A DNA stretch of 64,000 nt from the NCBI GenBank assembly GCA_958510825.1, contig OY294048.1, positions 33,879,026 to 33,943,025 on the forward strand, read 5' to 3'. The position numbers and the translations under genes are program-made. The notes beneath the pieces were generated by a model. The model was given only the letters and a program-made list of their open reading frames with translations. It was not told the origin of the DNA and searched no databases. This document shows, piece by piece, positions 25,584 through 37,521 of this stretch. Each line of letters begins with the position of its first letter. Position 1 is the stretch's first letter. Origin of the DNA: Brachypterus glaber. Its lineage: Eukaryota; Arthropoda; Insecta; Coleoptera; Kateretidae.

Positions 25584-26589
25584 TGAATTTGGCTTTAAAT
25601 CAGCTTTGCAATCATGCCCATGGGCATGAAAGTGTTAGGACAAAAATGATATGGCCGAAAAAAAAAACGGTCTTTACGGTCTTCTCTTTTTTTAGGCTAT
25701 AGTAGTCCATTAAAAAAGAATTATGTTTTGCTAATATACTCTTTTAATATTTTTCTAATATTAATATTAAGAGAGTTTTTAACTATAATTTCGACGTTCT
25801 TTCACACTATTTCGGGGTATATTTTTGCAAGGGTGTTTGGAAATTTCTGATTTTTTTTGTGCGTTCCTACATTCAAGTAAATCCTATTGCCAATTTATAT
25901 TCTGGATAGGGTCCCAAACTCGGCCCCCATCTACCAAAACATCATACATTGTCAGAAAAGCCCCATTTTTTGAATTCTTGTTCAAAATTGTTATTATTAA
26001 ATATATTAATTTAAAATTTAGGCAACAAGTTACGCTTATGAGTGACTATAATTTTATAAAAAAAATGTTTTGATTTTAACGCATAGGTGGCGCTGTGATC
26101 AATTTTTCAAGAGTACCATTTTTGGAGAGCAAAAGTTTAGAGGGGGCAACGATGTTCAGAAAAACCATGATATATGTGTGAAACTTTAGTTCTATAGTAT
26201 TTCCACAGACTAACGATGCCCCCGCTTGCTAGATCAATTATAGTAAAGGTCTGAACGTATGCCATTTTCCCTGTGTTTTTTGGGTAAATTTGATCGATTG
26301 CAGTCTTATAAACACAAATCTTCGCATTTTGTATACATTTAACAAAATTTTGGAACTTTCATAATGTGGGGCGAAAAAGTTTTTTTTTTCTATTTTTTAA
26401 TAAAAATCAGTTTTTCCCATTTATTCGTTAACGCGTTAACCGTTAACAGTTAGAGATATTATCAAAATTAAAAAAAAAACTTAACTTAGTTTTGACGCTT
26501 GGTTTGAACTTTTTACTAAAAAGTCCAAATCAATTTTTAACCCTTTGAAGCACGCATTTTTCTAATGACTGTATTTTTATCAAAATAGT

Positions 26590-27110
26590 TGCATTATAAG
26601 TTTTTGGGGTCGCTGATCACGAATCGGTTATCAGAGTTTCAAAAGTCAAAATAGCGGATCCAATATGGCTGACCAAATTCGTAAAATTATCTCTGATTGT
26701 AATAGATATTGGTATATATGGGTTTTTGAGGTCGCTGATTACGAATCTGTTATCAGAATTTAGAAGTTCAAGATGGCGATCCAATATGGTGGACCAAATT
26801 CATAAAATTATTAGTAATTGGTATATTTTGGGGTAGCTGATCATGAATGTGTTATTAGATTTACTTTTAGCAACCTCAAAAACCCCAATATACCAACTTT
26901 CACAAAAATCACCCCCCCACCCCCTAAGGGGTGGATTTAGAAAAATTTAATTTCAAGATTCAGTTTTAGCAACCTCAAAAACCTCTATGTACAAATTTTC
27001 ACGAAAATATTGAAAACATTTAAAAATATTTACCCCCTCGCCCCCGCCGAAGTGGAGTTAGAAAATTTAAAATATCAGATTCGAATTCAGCAGCCTCAAA
27101 AATCCCTATA
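26590..27110. repeat. Cluster of GAGGT(C/T)GCTGA...GAATC motifs
   Basis: Six copies on both strands (near 26596, 26720, 26830, 26862, 26955, 27080). Single copies also lie near 7860, 19965, 22025 and 22100. The region between genes A and B holds no gene. Confidence 0.6.
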
Positions 27111-27761
27111 CCGAAATTTTCAATTTTTTGTAAAAAAATATTGTTTTTCTCATTTGGTGAGTTAAAGAGAAACAAGATGAGGATTCGTACCTCAAACACT
27201 GCGGCCATCTGCGGGCCTATTGTGTTGTTTCTCTTTTTTTATCCCATTTGGTGGGGCACCTTGCCCCACCCCAATGTTCACAAAAAAACAATCCGGAGCG
27301 AGAACTTTTTTTAAGTCCCTCGAAAGATGCTACATGTGCATATAAAATTTTATCAAACTTTGCATGAAGAAGCGATCTTTGATGCAAATTTTCTGTATTA
27401 GTTTTATCAAGCTTGACGTGATTTAAATATTTTTTGACCCTCTAACATATTATAGAAAATTAACAATTGAAAAAGATAATAATGATCTAGGAGGTAAGTA
27501 TACTTACCACCATGCTGGTAAGGGTTAAAAAAAAGTTAAAAAAAATAGATTTATATAATTTTTAACCATATAGCATAAAGGAGTTCTTAAATTTAAGAAG
27601 TTTTATTAGATTTAGTTAAATAAAAATGACACCATTTCTTTAAAAGTTATGGCATTTTAGAGATAATAAATTCTTTAACATATTGTATTCCTTTTAATTA
27701 AATAAAGAATTATTCAATTCAATTCTATTATATAATATTCTAAGGTGACTTTACTAATGTA

Positions 27762-27917
27762 AAAATCATGATAAAACGAACGAGCATATCTATTAAGACA
27801 CTTTAGTTTAAATACCATGATCTAAATTTTGACAAGAACTTAGTGTCCTATATTAATGTCAAAATATTCTTATCTAAGAATAAAAATTGAGATAATATTT
27901 AGCTTGTTAATACATAT
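27762..27917 (+). promoter_or_regulatory. Conserved 5' flank of gene B
   Basis: This 5' flank is closely repeated before gene C (37366-37521). Shared stretches include TTAGTGTCCTATATTAATG, CAAAATATTCTT and ATTGAGATAATATTTAGCTT, running right up to the ATG. The block probably holds the core promoter and 5' UTR, copied with the gene. No clear TATA box can be placed. Confidence 0.5.
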
Positions 27918-30900
27918 ATGTTTAAATATTTGAAAATTCTACCGATTTTAGTACCTTTATGGTTTATTGTTTCGTTGATTTTATCGTGAGTGAAGAGAAT
28001 ATTTATATAACCAATTATTATTATTAATTATATTAGCTTCGAGATTTATAGCAGATGCCTAGGCCAGTATAGTACAGTTGTGGCATTCAATATCAGGACA
28101 ACCAAAAAAAATTCGTGTCATTTTTATATTTTTTTCATGGATTAACATGGGATTATTTTAAAAATTAAAAACTAGGTTACTTCGTTTTGACATAACTGAA
28201 TTATTTAGTTGAAGTTTACTGTCAAAAAATAATAAAAAATAAATTTATATTTATTATTCATTAAATTTTACACAAATGTTGTAATTATTTAAATAATAAT
28301 AAAATTGATATTCTTTGGATCAAAATTGTACTATACGGGTAAAGAATATGTGTTTAATGTTCATTTTTCTCTTCAGTACAGCTAAAAACTCACAAGATTT
28401 TATAAATTTTCTACTAAAAATGGATTTGAGTTTAAGAGTTCATTACTGAAGAGCCTTACAGAGGTAAGCGAAAAATTCCTAGTATACGGCACCTGCACCT
28501 TGTTTTTCTCGGTTTTTCTTATATAATTAAAAATTGCTTCACCATCCATTGTAGATTTTTACCACCGAGGATCGTTTTTCGGTTTGATATAGGAACCTAA
28601 TGTTTTCTCAATAAAACATTTCTTAAGACACAGATCTATTTCTTGAACTGTGTCAGTAAAATTGAACCTCATCCATATCTCCTAATACTAAGGACGACTG
28701 AGCATTTTTTCTCTTTAATTTCCATGATAAGCAAACTCATTTTAAATTAAAATAAAGATAAAAAACACTTCTTTTACAAACTACTCGTATAACAGCAAAA
28801 AATACCCAAACATTTGACTTATTTTGATGTTTTCTAAATTATGACACAAGACCCACTATAATCTATGAAAAATTGTTTGTCTCGATATTTAATGCCCCAC
28901 TGTACTTCGTTTGTTATGCAGCATTTTTGTAATTATAATTATAATTTTAGATATATAATAACAGTTTCATTAAATCATTTTGAACCTTTACTGCCATTCA
29001 TAAGTGAAACAGGGACTTTTTCTCCTGAAAGATGTTTCTTTGGATTTATGTTAAATATAGGTTCTTTTATTTGTAAGTATATCTACTTGTAGGGAAGAGT
29101 CGTCCAAAACGTGGACGTCTGGTCAAATAGGGAAATAAATTTCAAGTACTGCATAATATGCAGCAATATTATAATATGCAGCCGCATATAATATGTGGCC
29201 GAATGCTTTGGAATTGCTTTTTACCGTCATCGAACTAGTTTAAATAGAGTAGTGAGCGCAGACTTTTGTCTTTGTGTTCGGCCTCAAAAGTATAGCATCA
29301 CTGACCAATGTGTGAGCTTAAGTCCTCATTTGACCCAACGTTCCCGTTTTGGACGATTTTTCAGTAGTAATAATTTAAAATTATACTTAACAAATGTAGA
29401 AACTGTCTGCATTTGTTGAATGTAGAAAGACAACTCTTAAACTACAATGAAATGTGAGATCACACATTTCCTCAAATAGGCTAAAAAAATAGCAAGTTTA
29501 GATGATGAATTTTGTCTTGTCTTGAATATAATAAGGTGCGGAAAATCCAGTTTTTTTGTTAGAATATATAGCAAAAGATTGTTAAAATACTCACGAATTT
29601 CTGTTTGATTTTTTTTAAGGGGGCGTTGGTTTACGTTAACAATGGTTTGGTTTGGTAGTTTGCTGGTTTGGTATGGTTTGGTTTGGTAGCGAAGATCCTG
29701 TTAACTTTAAACCCTCTGAGAAAGAAATCCTAATCCTAGATTTTAAATTTGGGGTGGTTGGGGGTGATATCATAACTGAGTTTCCCCTTTGATAAATTAA
29801 ATTGACCTCCTGGATTTTTTATAATGGGGGCGGGTCTTGAAATATTGGCTCTGATTCGTTTTCGTTGGCCCACTATCTATATATATTTTAAATTATTTAA
29901 CAGATGTAAGGTATTTGTTAGCCTTACAAAGCAAAGACCGAGCTCTTATTTTTCATAATATAAACCATATTATGGTTTTAATAAAAATACAAAGTTTTGT
30001 TCAGTGGAGGTGTGCATATATTATAGATATTTATATTAATTAATTTTAATTTTTAGATTTACTATTTTTATATGTACGATATCTCCATGTTAAAAAACTG
30101 TGCATGGAACACGAAATACCACCTACTGTACTTAAATATAACACTGCTTCATTAGTATTAGGAATTATGGCAGGTATAGGATTATGTATTATTGCAAATT
30201 TTGAATCTGCGGATAATAACGTAAAGCATATACATATGGTTGCAGCATCCGGGACCTACACAGTTTGGTTACCTTGCATGTATTTTCAAGTTAGTACAAA
30301 CGACAAACATCCTCTTAATTTTCCCACTTCCTAATATCCCTACTCCATAACCTTTATACTTTACAACAACGCCACTTGCACTCAGCATTTCTACTCTGTA
30401 CCAAAATACAACAACAAACAGTAGATTTAGTTAAAAAATAGCAGGAAAGCCTAGAAGTTGCCAACACTAGTTTTAACCAGGTTGTCAAATTTATCCCCGT
30501 ATATGATTTAAATAGATATAAAAATAAAATAATCGATAAAGAACTTAAAGAATTGTATAGAGAATTTAAAGTTAAACAATAAAACTCAAATAAAAATTAA
30601 AAAAACCTAAATAACACTATAAAATGAAAATAAAAAGGTTCGTCAGAGATAAAATACAACATCGCAATTCATTGAACCGTTAACGAGATTACTACTTTAC
30701 CTAATACTTGGTAGTTCTGAGTTGGGGCGCTGCAATCGACTATTGTTCGTCTTGTCCATTTTTATTATCTCGGTTTTTATACATTGCAGGCATAGGAACT
30801 AGACAGGCTGTTGTTATTCTCTCTGTACTCTATAGAGTATATATACACTAGATTATTCACTTGACTTAAGACCCCTTCCTGTCCCATCCCTCCTCATACC

Positions 30901-33900
30901 CTCCCATTTCTTCCCCCGCCCTCAACGCCAATACATGACAGATGTAACTCCAGCATCAGTGAGCTGGTCTCACTTTCCCAATTATCCATTCAAACTAATT
31001 CTATTTTAGACAAATGAGCCATAGGCACTGCGCCATCTCTTAAAGATCCAAACAATCTACTGATGATTGACTTAAGGCGATCCACAGGCTCGCATTACCA
31101 TGAACATAACGTTATAAGCCTGCGCACAAGACATATTATCTACGGCAAATCAAGCAAACACGGCAGCAATTTTCCTAAATATACTAAAGCACGGTTTTTG
31201 TAATGTAGATATTTGACAAACTCAGTCAATTTGTCTTAGGAAAATAAATAATATTGGACATAAACACATAAACATCAAAATTGACAAATTTAATCAACCG
31301 ATTAAAACAAAAGTTAAAATTTAAATATGTTTGAGATCTTAACTGACTGATTAAAAGTCTCCCTGGGCAAAAGCGCCATACAATTATGTAAAAATCGATA
31401 AAATAAACCCATTTTTTGGTACGCTACAGGCTTCTAGAATTAAGATATTGTTACTAATTAATTTCGTGTTTCTTGTAAATAGCCTAACTCGTTCGCGAGT
31501 TATATTAAAAAAGAGATCCTTTTAACACCATTTTTGTTAAGCTCTCACACAAAAACTATAAACTATGACACTGCTCTACAAAACAAGATTTTTTTTATAT
31601 GCCGGATACCTTTTAGTTCTGGCTTTATTTATTGCGCTGATTTTGGAACCTTATTCCGTTTTTCTCGATCAGCTCGTTTTTTTGAGATATAGCACACAGT
31701 GTTTTTTTTGCCTATATTAACTAAAAACTGTCGTTGTAAAAAATATTAAAGTCTCTTTAATATTTTCATGAAAATTTTATATAAACACTAAAGATATTAC
31801 TTGGAAAGCAACACTAATCCATATGTAAGGTTTGTTAAAATAAAAAAAGTTTAGGACTGAATCTAGTAACGGAGATTTTACCGAGATTATTGAAAGCAAA
31901 ACAACAATATTTTGAATTATTTAATGGTTATTTAATGTTATTTTAATGTTTTGAAGTAAAGAGAAAAGTTTTTTTTTTGTTTTTTTCATAATAAATTTAA
32001 ATTCAAAAAATCTAAAAATAAATAAAATACTTTAATATTTTTGTTTTTATTTTCGATTATGCTCGGTAAAATCTGGATTAAATCTAAAACTTTTTTTTAT
32101 TTTTATAAACCGCACATAAATATTAGTATTGCGTATATACATATATATTAGTATTGCGTATCTTTAGTATTTATATAAAAGATTTATCAAAATATATTGA
32201 AAAAATGCGAAAAATTCTAATTTTTTGAATTTAGAAGCCTATAAAAAAATAGCGAATAAAGGTATTTTAAATCCGTTTTTTTGGCTTAGAGCCCTATTAA
32301 TAGTGAAGAAATCCACAGTAAAAAAATAATTAGACCTTAATTATTTTTTTACTACAACTACCTATTATAGGCAAAAAAACACTGTGCGCTAAATCTCAAA
32401 AAAAAGGAGCTTATCGAGAAAAAGGGAAAAATGTAAGTAAATAGTCCAAACCAAATCAAATATAGCCAGACCCAACTAAAAGGTCCGGGTAAAATAAAAA
32501 AAAAATTGTAGAGCAGTGTAATCAGTTGAGAACTCAAAACATGTTAGGCGGCTTGTCGGACAAATATATTGAAAGTCAGCAGGAAAGCTTGAATCTCAGA
32601 AACATGTTCATTAGTGTGTAGAAAAATAAGCTTGGAACAAAAATAAAGTATGCAAAATTTTGGTTCGTTATGACGTCATATTAAGGTGCCAGTATGGTTA
32701 TGGTTATTAGGGTGGAGGGTAGCTATCTACACGCACTTAGGCCACTTAGCTGGGCCCATTGTACTACCTCCCTTTGGTCGCAGCAATTTAGCCTCTCAGC
32801 CATCCAATTCTTTGAATATATCTAAGAAGATGTCTGGGAGTGATGCTGCTTATACCGGCCATGTCGAGCCAGTACTCGTCTAGCATGGACCCTCTTATTA
32901 AGGCTAACGCTGGACAGTGACATAACACATGATGTTAAGATGCTTATTTAGTTTGCAGTGACCTGTTACGATGCTTGCAAACTGTCTTAGGTTATCCCTT
33001 TTTAGTTGCATACAAAAGCGTGCTGTCTTTTCACACGGAGTGGGAAGGGCTGCTCTTGCATGTTTACAGTCGTTTCTCGTAATCCAATTACGGGTGTGTT
33101 TTATGTGGTTTTCTTGATTAATGAGAGCTGTTTTAAAAGCGACAGATACAGGGATTATGGGCTCTGGACCAATAGGTACAGAGCCTGAGCCTGCTCGTGC
33201 AAATCTATCAGCTTCTTCATTGCCTACATTTCCATTATGCCCCTTTACCCATGTAACAGTATTAGAAACTGCCGCTTCCTCCAGGGATTGATGACATATC
33301 AAAACTAGCTTTGAAGTAATTTTGAAAGACTTGATTGCTAGTATGGAAGCTTTGCTATCCGTAAGAATAGTTATTCTTCTATTACTGATTTCCCTTTCAG
33401 AAATAGCTCTTGCAACATTTGTTATGCCTATTACCTCTGCCTGAAAGACCGAGGCATGCTTGCCAAGGTAAATGCTTATTTCTAACTCTAGATCAGGGCA
33501 GAAAACTCCTGCACCTGATCCTTCAGTTGTCTTTGAACCATCAGTGCCAGTATTGGCAAGTTTCAAGTTTTTGAAAAAAAAAAGAAGCTTATTTTACATT
33601 ACGCTAATGTTCATAGAATATGACTCAAAATGTAAAACAAGGAAAACTTTATTGTTTTGAATTTTAGACTAGAATATCAATTAAAATATATCCGATTATT
33701 GGATCTAAAACAGTAATTTGGTTGAAAGGAATTTGTTTAGTGGTATATGCTTTAGCGTATATTACTGGTGTACTTGCATGGTGCATATTTTATTTTTATC
33801 CAGGTAATAGTTTTATAAGGTCATTACTAGACATCGGATTTTACTGAGTCGTGAAGTCAAAATCCATAGCCGGGTACAACAAATTAATAATAATTTTATA

Positions 33901-36228
33901 AAAATGTTTTATAAGCTATCAAACTACAACATTTACAAAGAAAAGTATATAAAAATTATGAAAATCCCCGTTTTTATTTAAGTAAAATAAAATAAAAAAC
34001 ATAACAGATCCGAAAACTATGATTTATTAGGACTTTTAAATAATCCAAATTTTATTTAATAGTATTGCAACATGGTGGCTGGGTATTAGTTTTACCAAGT
34101 TAAAAAAAAACTTCCTGCTCAATCCTTTTTTATTCACAATAACAGCTCACGTGACGTTTATAACTTGTGAAAAATGTTTTTAAAAATTTCTTCGAAATTA
34201 TTATTTTTACTCAAATCTTTTGTTTCTCATATTATAAATAAAATACAAAATTAAACAACTAAAACATATAGCATTTGTAGAAAAAACAAACTACCGACGA
34301 AATCTTTTTGTGTTTTATTCAATTTGTAAAGAGGTTACTTGAAGGTAAAATCTATTTGGTCTCATTATAAACATGTACTCTGCAGAGATCTAAAACCTCT
34401 AAACTTATTTCCGTATGCGTGCGACGAATTAAGTGAGATGTAAGATCAAGCGTACAATGTACGTTATTTATTGGTTAGAATCACGCGCATGCGGAAAAAA
34501 AGTAAATTGAGTCATTTCGTTTGACTTATCTTAGCAATGCGAATAATTTCTTTTTTTGCTCTAACTTTTTCGTTTTTAATATGCCTATTGGGATTAATCT
34601 GATATTCATTTGTCACCGTTCATTGCACTAGTTAAAACCCTTAATCTTCGTAAAACCATTACTTACTACGGTTAAATCGTGGATTGAAGATTATTCAGAA
34701 CTAGAGTTCGACGGAAATAAATATTTTAAGACATGTGAATACAAAAACGCATAAAGGAGATGAGGAGCAAGGACAATTTAATACTTAAAGTAAAAAATAC
34801 AAAATTATTTTTAATTTGCCTATTTGATCACAAGTTATAAACGTGACCTTTTATTGCGAATAAAAAAAGATTGGCCAGGCAGATTTTTTTTTAACTTGGT
34901 AAAAGTAATACCCAGCCACCATGCGACAATTCTATAAAATTAAATTTGGATTGTCCAACTAAATCGTAATTTTCAGAATTGTTATTTTTTTTTATTTTCT
35001 TTTACTTAAATAAAACGTTATGGGATTTTTATACTATTTATGTAATTTTCTTTGGTAATGTAGCAGTTTGGCAACATTTTTATAAAATTAATATAAATTT
35101 TTTAACTTATTTTACCCGTCTATGCAATTTGACGTCACGACTCGCTAAAATCCGATGTCTAGTCATTACACTGTAAGAAAAACGTTTACACATTCGTTCA
35201 AGTAGAAATAAATTAGCACGGAAAAGTGTTAAAATGTGTAACATTTAGGTCAACACCGTGTCAGGGGCGGATTTATTTCACTTTAAGGAGGGGGGGGCAT
35301 CCATAAGGAAAAAAATTGCGCTTTCACCAAAAATATAATTTTGAAGGTATTTCTATGCTAATATGTCTCGCTGGGGGGGGACATGGCCCCCATGCCCCCC
35401 CATAAATCCGACCATGCACCGTGTAGACTACATGGACGAATGTGTAAACGGTTTTCTGATGTTGAAGACTTCATATTTTAATACGTCCATGTGCGCCCCG
35501 AAGGGGGGCAGGGGGTGGGCGCCGCCCTCCCTGGCTTTTCAGATATATATTATTTTGTTTTGTTTTAAACAATTTTAAAGTGTTTAGTCCTTCAGATATC
35601 TAAAAAAATTGTCTGCGGCGCGGAAAATGGTTAAAACGCAAATTGATAATAAACTATTTAAAACATCTTATAAATAATAATAATTTGCTTTGAAAATTTT
35701 TCCCCAATTTGGTAGTATCTATGTAATTACTACGTAAATATAGCGTTCCGGTAACTATTGGGGTAATGATCACGCAGCGGCAACCAAAAATGGTAGTTAG
35801 GTAACTACTGGACTTTCAATATTAACTATAAGTTACTAATGTCGGTATTCAGTAGATAATAATAAAAGTAATTTAAGTCTTAATAGTAAATATTGAACTC
35901 CAAATAATATACCAAGTTTAATTTAAAAGTAACTTCTCAATAGTAACTACTGGGATCTCAATAGATTTTTTGATAAGGGTCCAGAGAGTAAATACGCCAT
36001 TAGTCTGCCATATTTTCTGTTAGTAGTAAACATTAATTTTGTATTTGATTTTTAGATTATGAGAAAACCAGAACATATAAAAAATATAATAATCCAGAAT
36101 ATAAACTTCATATTGTTATTGCATCAATGCAATGGATAATTTCATATTTTACTTTTTTTTTCGTATTTACTTTTTATTCAGACTTTAAAAAAATAGGAAT
36201 AAAGGAACCAGAAATTGTAAATTTGTAA
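27918..36228 (+). CDS. DRAM-like six-pass membrane protein, gene B
   Basis: Five exons: 27918-27985, 28951-29072, 30057-30289, 33668-33803 and 36056-36228. They give 243 aa with no interruption; intron phases match gene A (2, 1, 0, 1). The donor after exon 3 is the less usual GTTAGT. Recognisable family blocks are LPFISETG...PERC in exon 2, LVLGIMAGIGLCIIANF in exon 3 and SMQWIISYF ending in FYSDFKKIGIKEPE in exon 5. Six hydrophobic segments are expected in the same places as in gene A. By family it should act in the endolysosomal or Golgi membrane system; this is inference. It lies about 2.5 kb after gene A and 1.3 kb before gene C, same strand. Intron 3 ends about 100 bp after a non-LTR RNase H fragment, and intron 4 carries an 8-bp-TSD element. 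Confidence 0.9.
30300..31560. other. First part of gene B intron 3, unexplained less A+T-rich block
   Basis: Around 30840-31180 the DNA is C-rich (CCCTTCCTGTCCCATCCCTC) and unlike its neighbours, like the untranslated end of a retroelement. No frame or termini support a specific call. Confidence 0.4.
31568..32520. mobile_element. Foldback DNA element in gene B intron 3
   Basis: Arms of about 150 bp begin ACACTGCTCTACAA and read back at the right end (GAGCAGTGT). The arms share CGATAAGCTC/CGATCAGCTC and CACAGTGTTTTTTTGCC blocks. No coding sequence. Confidence 0.65.
32690..33566 (-). pseudogene. Non-LTR RNase H/ORF2 C-terminal fragment in gene B intron 3
   Basis: The frame 33566-32904 encodes an RNase H domain: TDGSKTTEGSGAGV, VFQAEVIGI, ILTDSKASI and WVKGHNGNVGNEEADRFA carry the expected acidic residues. 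Then SIVTGHCKLNKHL follows. A frameshift near 32920 moves the typical ORF2 end (SMLDEYWLDMAGI, LLRYIQRIGWL) into another frame down to about 32750. The fragment starts abruptly at the RNase H domain, as expected from 5' truncation, and lies about 100 bp before exon 4 of gene B. Confidence 0.85.
33828..35161. mobile_element. Non-autonomous DNA transposon with 8-bp target duplication (hAT-like)
   Basis: Ends TAGACATCGGATTTT and the complement enclose 1334 bp, flanked by GTCATTAC on both sides (33820-33827 and 35162-35169). TIRs of about 55 bp are imperfect. Gene C has the corresponding empty site near 45230-45245. The 8-bp duplication suggests hAT or a related superfamily. No transposase is seen. 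Confidence 0.75.
34071..34923. mobile_element. Foldback-type element nested in the 8-bp-TSD element
   Basis: Inverted arms of about 100 bp begin CATGGTGGCTGGGTATTA and end with the complement. The 853 bp between hold no recognisable coding sequence. It could be the core of the outer element rather than a separate insertion. Confidence 0.55.
35254..35420. mobile_element. Short MITE with GGGGCGGATTTAT end
   Basis: CAGGGGCGGATTTAT at left is mirrored by ATAAATCCGACCATG at right. The inner part has G- and C-runs. It sits in gene B intron 4 just after the larger element. Confidence 0.5.
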
Positions 36229-36487
36229 CTTTAAATTAGGTAAATATAAATTGAGACTGAGACTTTGCTTTTTTTTAATTTTCTCTTTTTTTTTGACTAT
36301 CTTTTTTCCGTAATGCCTCTATACTAAGTATTTTTTATGATAATAATTATATCTAATTATATTGTATTTACTTTTTTATCAATAGTGCTCTAGTAGACTA
36401 TAGGCTATCTATTATTATTATATACACATCGCCAAAATTCTTACCCCGCCCCCCACCAATTAATTTAAAACGTAAAAAAATTATTCT

Positions 36488-36493
36488 AATAAA
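36488..36493 (+). terminator. Possible poly(A) signal of gene B
   Basis: AATAAA lies about 260 nt after the stop codon of gene B. In such A+T-rich DNA the hexamer also arises by chance, so this is only a candidate. Confidence 0.3.
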
Positions 36494-36612
36494 TATGTTA
36501 AGAAATTCTTGATCCTTACTCATATTGGAGTTGATTTAAATAAATAACATTTTTTCTATGGTTTAATAAATATGTGGATTCAATTCTACATTTTATTGAA
36601 ATGCTTTATCAG

Positions 36613-37257
36613 ATGTAAGGTTATTTTCATGGAATCAGTACAAGACCAGGAATTAAATTAAAAAAATTGTATCAATTAATTTTTATTGAAAAAAAAAAGA
36701 AAAAAAGTCGTCACAAAATGTGAGAAACAAAGATGTCAATAACCAATATGTCCTGCTCTGTTCCCAAACAAAACAATATCGTATGGGCATGACAATAAAA
36801 AGGTTCTTAATGGCTTCCTGCAATATATTGTTTTATTCTTATTAAGCAGCAATATTTAGCTCCTAAAGGGTGGATGGGGGGCTGTTTATATTCAAAATGG
36901 CCCTTTTTAGCATTTCCCACACGTTCTCACAAGGATTCATGTCAGGTGAGTTTGCTGGCCAGTTCATTATTTGAACGTTAACTTGCTGTAGCAAATTGAT
37001 AACCCTTCTGGTGCGGTGGAAAGTGGCGTTATTGCCCATAAAAATTAAATTATCTCAAATTTCATTTCGCAATGAAAGGTTAATGGTTGAATAATGTTTT
37101 GGGTGTAAATGTTTTGCTTGAGAACAAAGGAGGACATACTGGTTATCGAAATATTTGTTTTGTGATGACTTTAATTTTTTTCAATAAAAATTAATTGATA
37201 CAATTTTTTAAAATTAATTCCTGGCCGTGTACTTATTTCATAAAAATAACCTTACAT
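36613..37257 (-). mobile_element. Decayed Tc1/mariner-like transposon between genes B and C
   Basis: Terminal inverted repeats of about 80 bp (ATGTAAGGTTATTTT at left, its complement at right) enclose a minus-strand transposase remnant. NNATFHRTRRVINLL is followed by MNWPANSPDMNPCENVW (near 36905-36970), the DDE_3 block with the third catalytic position. The usual catalytic aspartate of the DNA motif reads asparagine here. The rest is frameshifted. Confidence 0.75.
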
Positions 37258-37365
37258 ATCACATGTAAGCAATAAAATTTAGAATAGAACCCACATATTT
37301 GTTAGAATAATTAATTAATTAATGAAGGGGGCCAAGAATTTTGGCGATGTGTGTATGATGCAAGT

Positions 37366-37521
37366 AATGTAAAATCATATTGGAACGAACGAACATACCA
37401 TTAAGACACTGTAGTTTGAATACCATCTATGTTTTGACAAGACTTAGTGTCCTATATTAATGTCAAAATATTCTTTTTTTAGAACAAAAATTGAGATAAT
37501 ATTTAGCTTTTTCATACATAT
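37366..37521 (+). promoter_or_regulatory. Conserved 5' flank of gene C
   Basis: This is the partner of the block before gene B. It is near-identical over most of its length with small indels, and it directly abuts the start codon of gene C. Retention suggests both copies started with the same transcriptional control. Confidence 0.5.

Noticed and set aside
26590..27110. CRISPR-like array
   Set aside because: Repeats occur in both orientations with irregular spacing in an intron-bearing eukaryotic genome.
30840..31180. Possible coding exon in the C-rich block
   Set aside because: No frame longer than about 40 codons with plausible splice sites and no recognisable motif.
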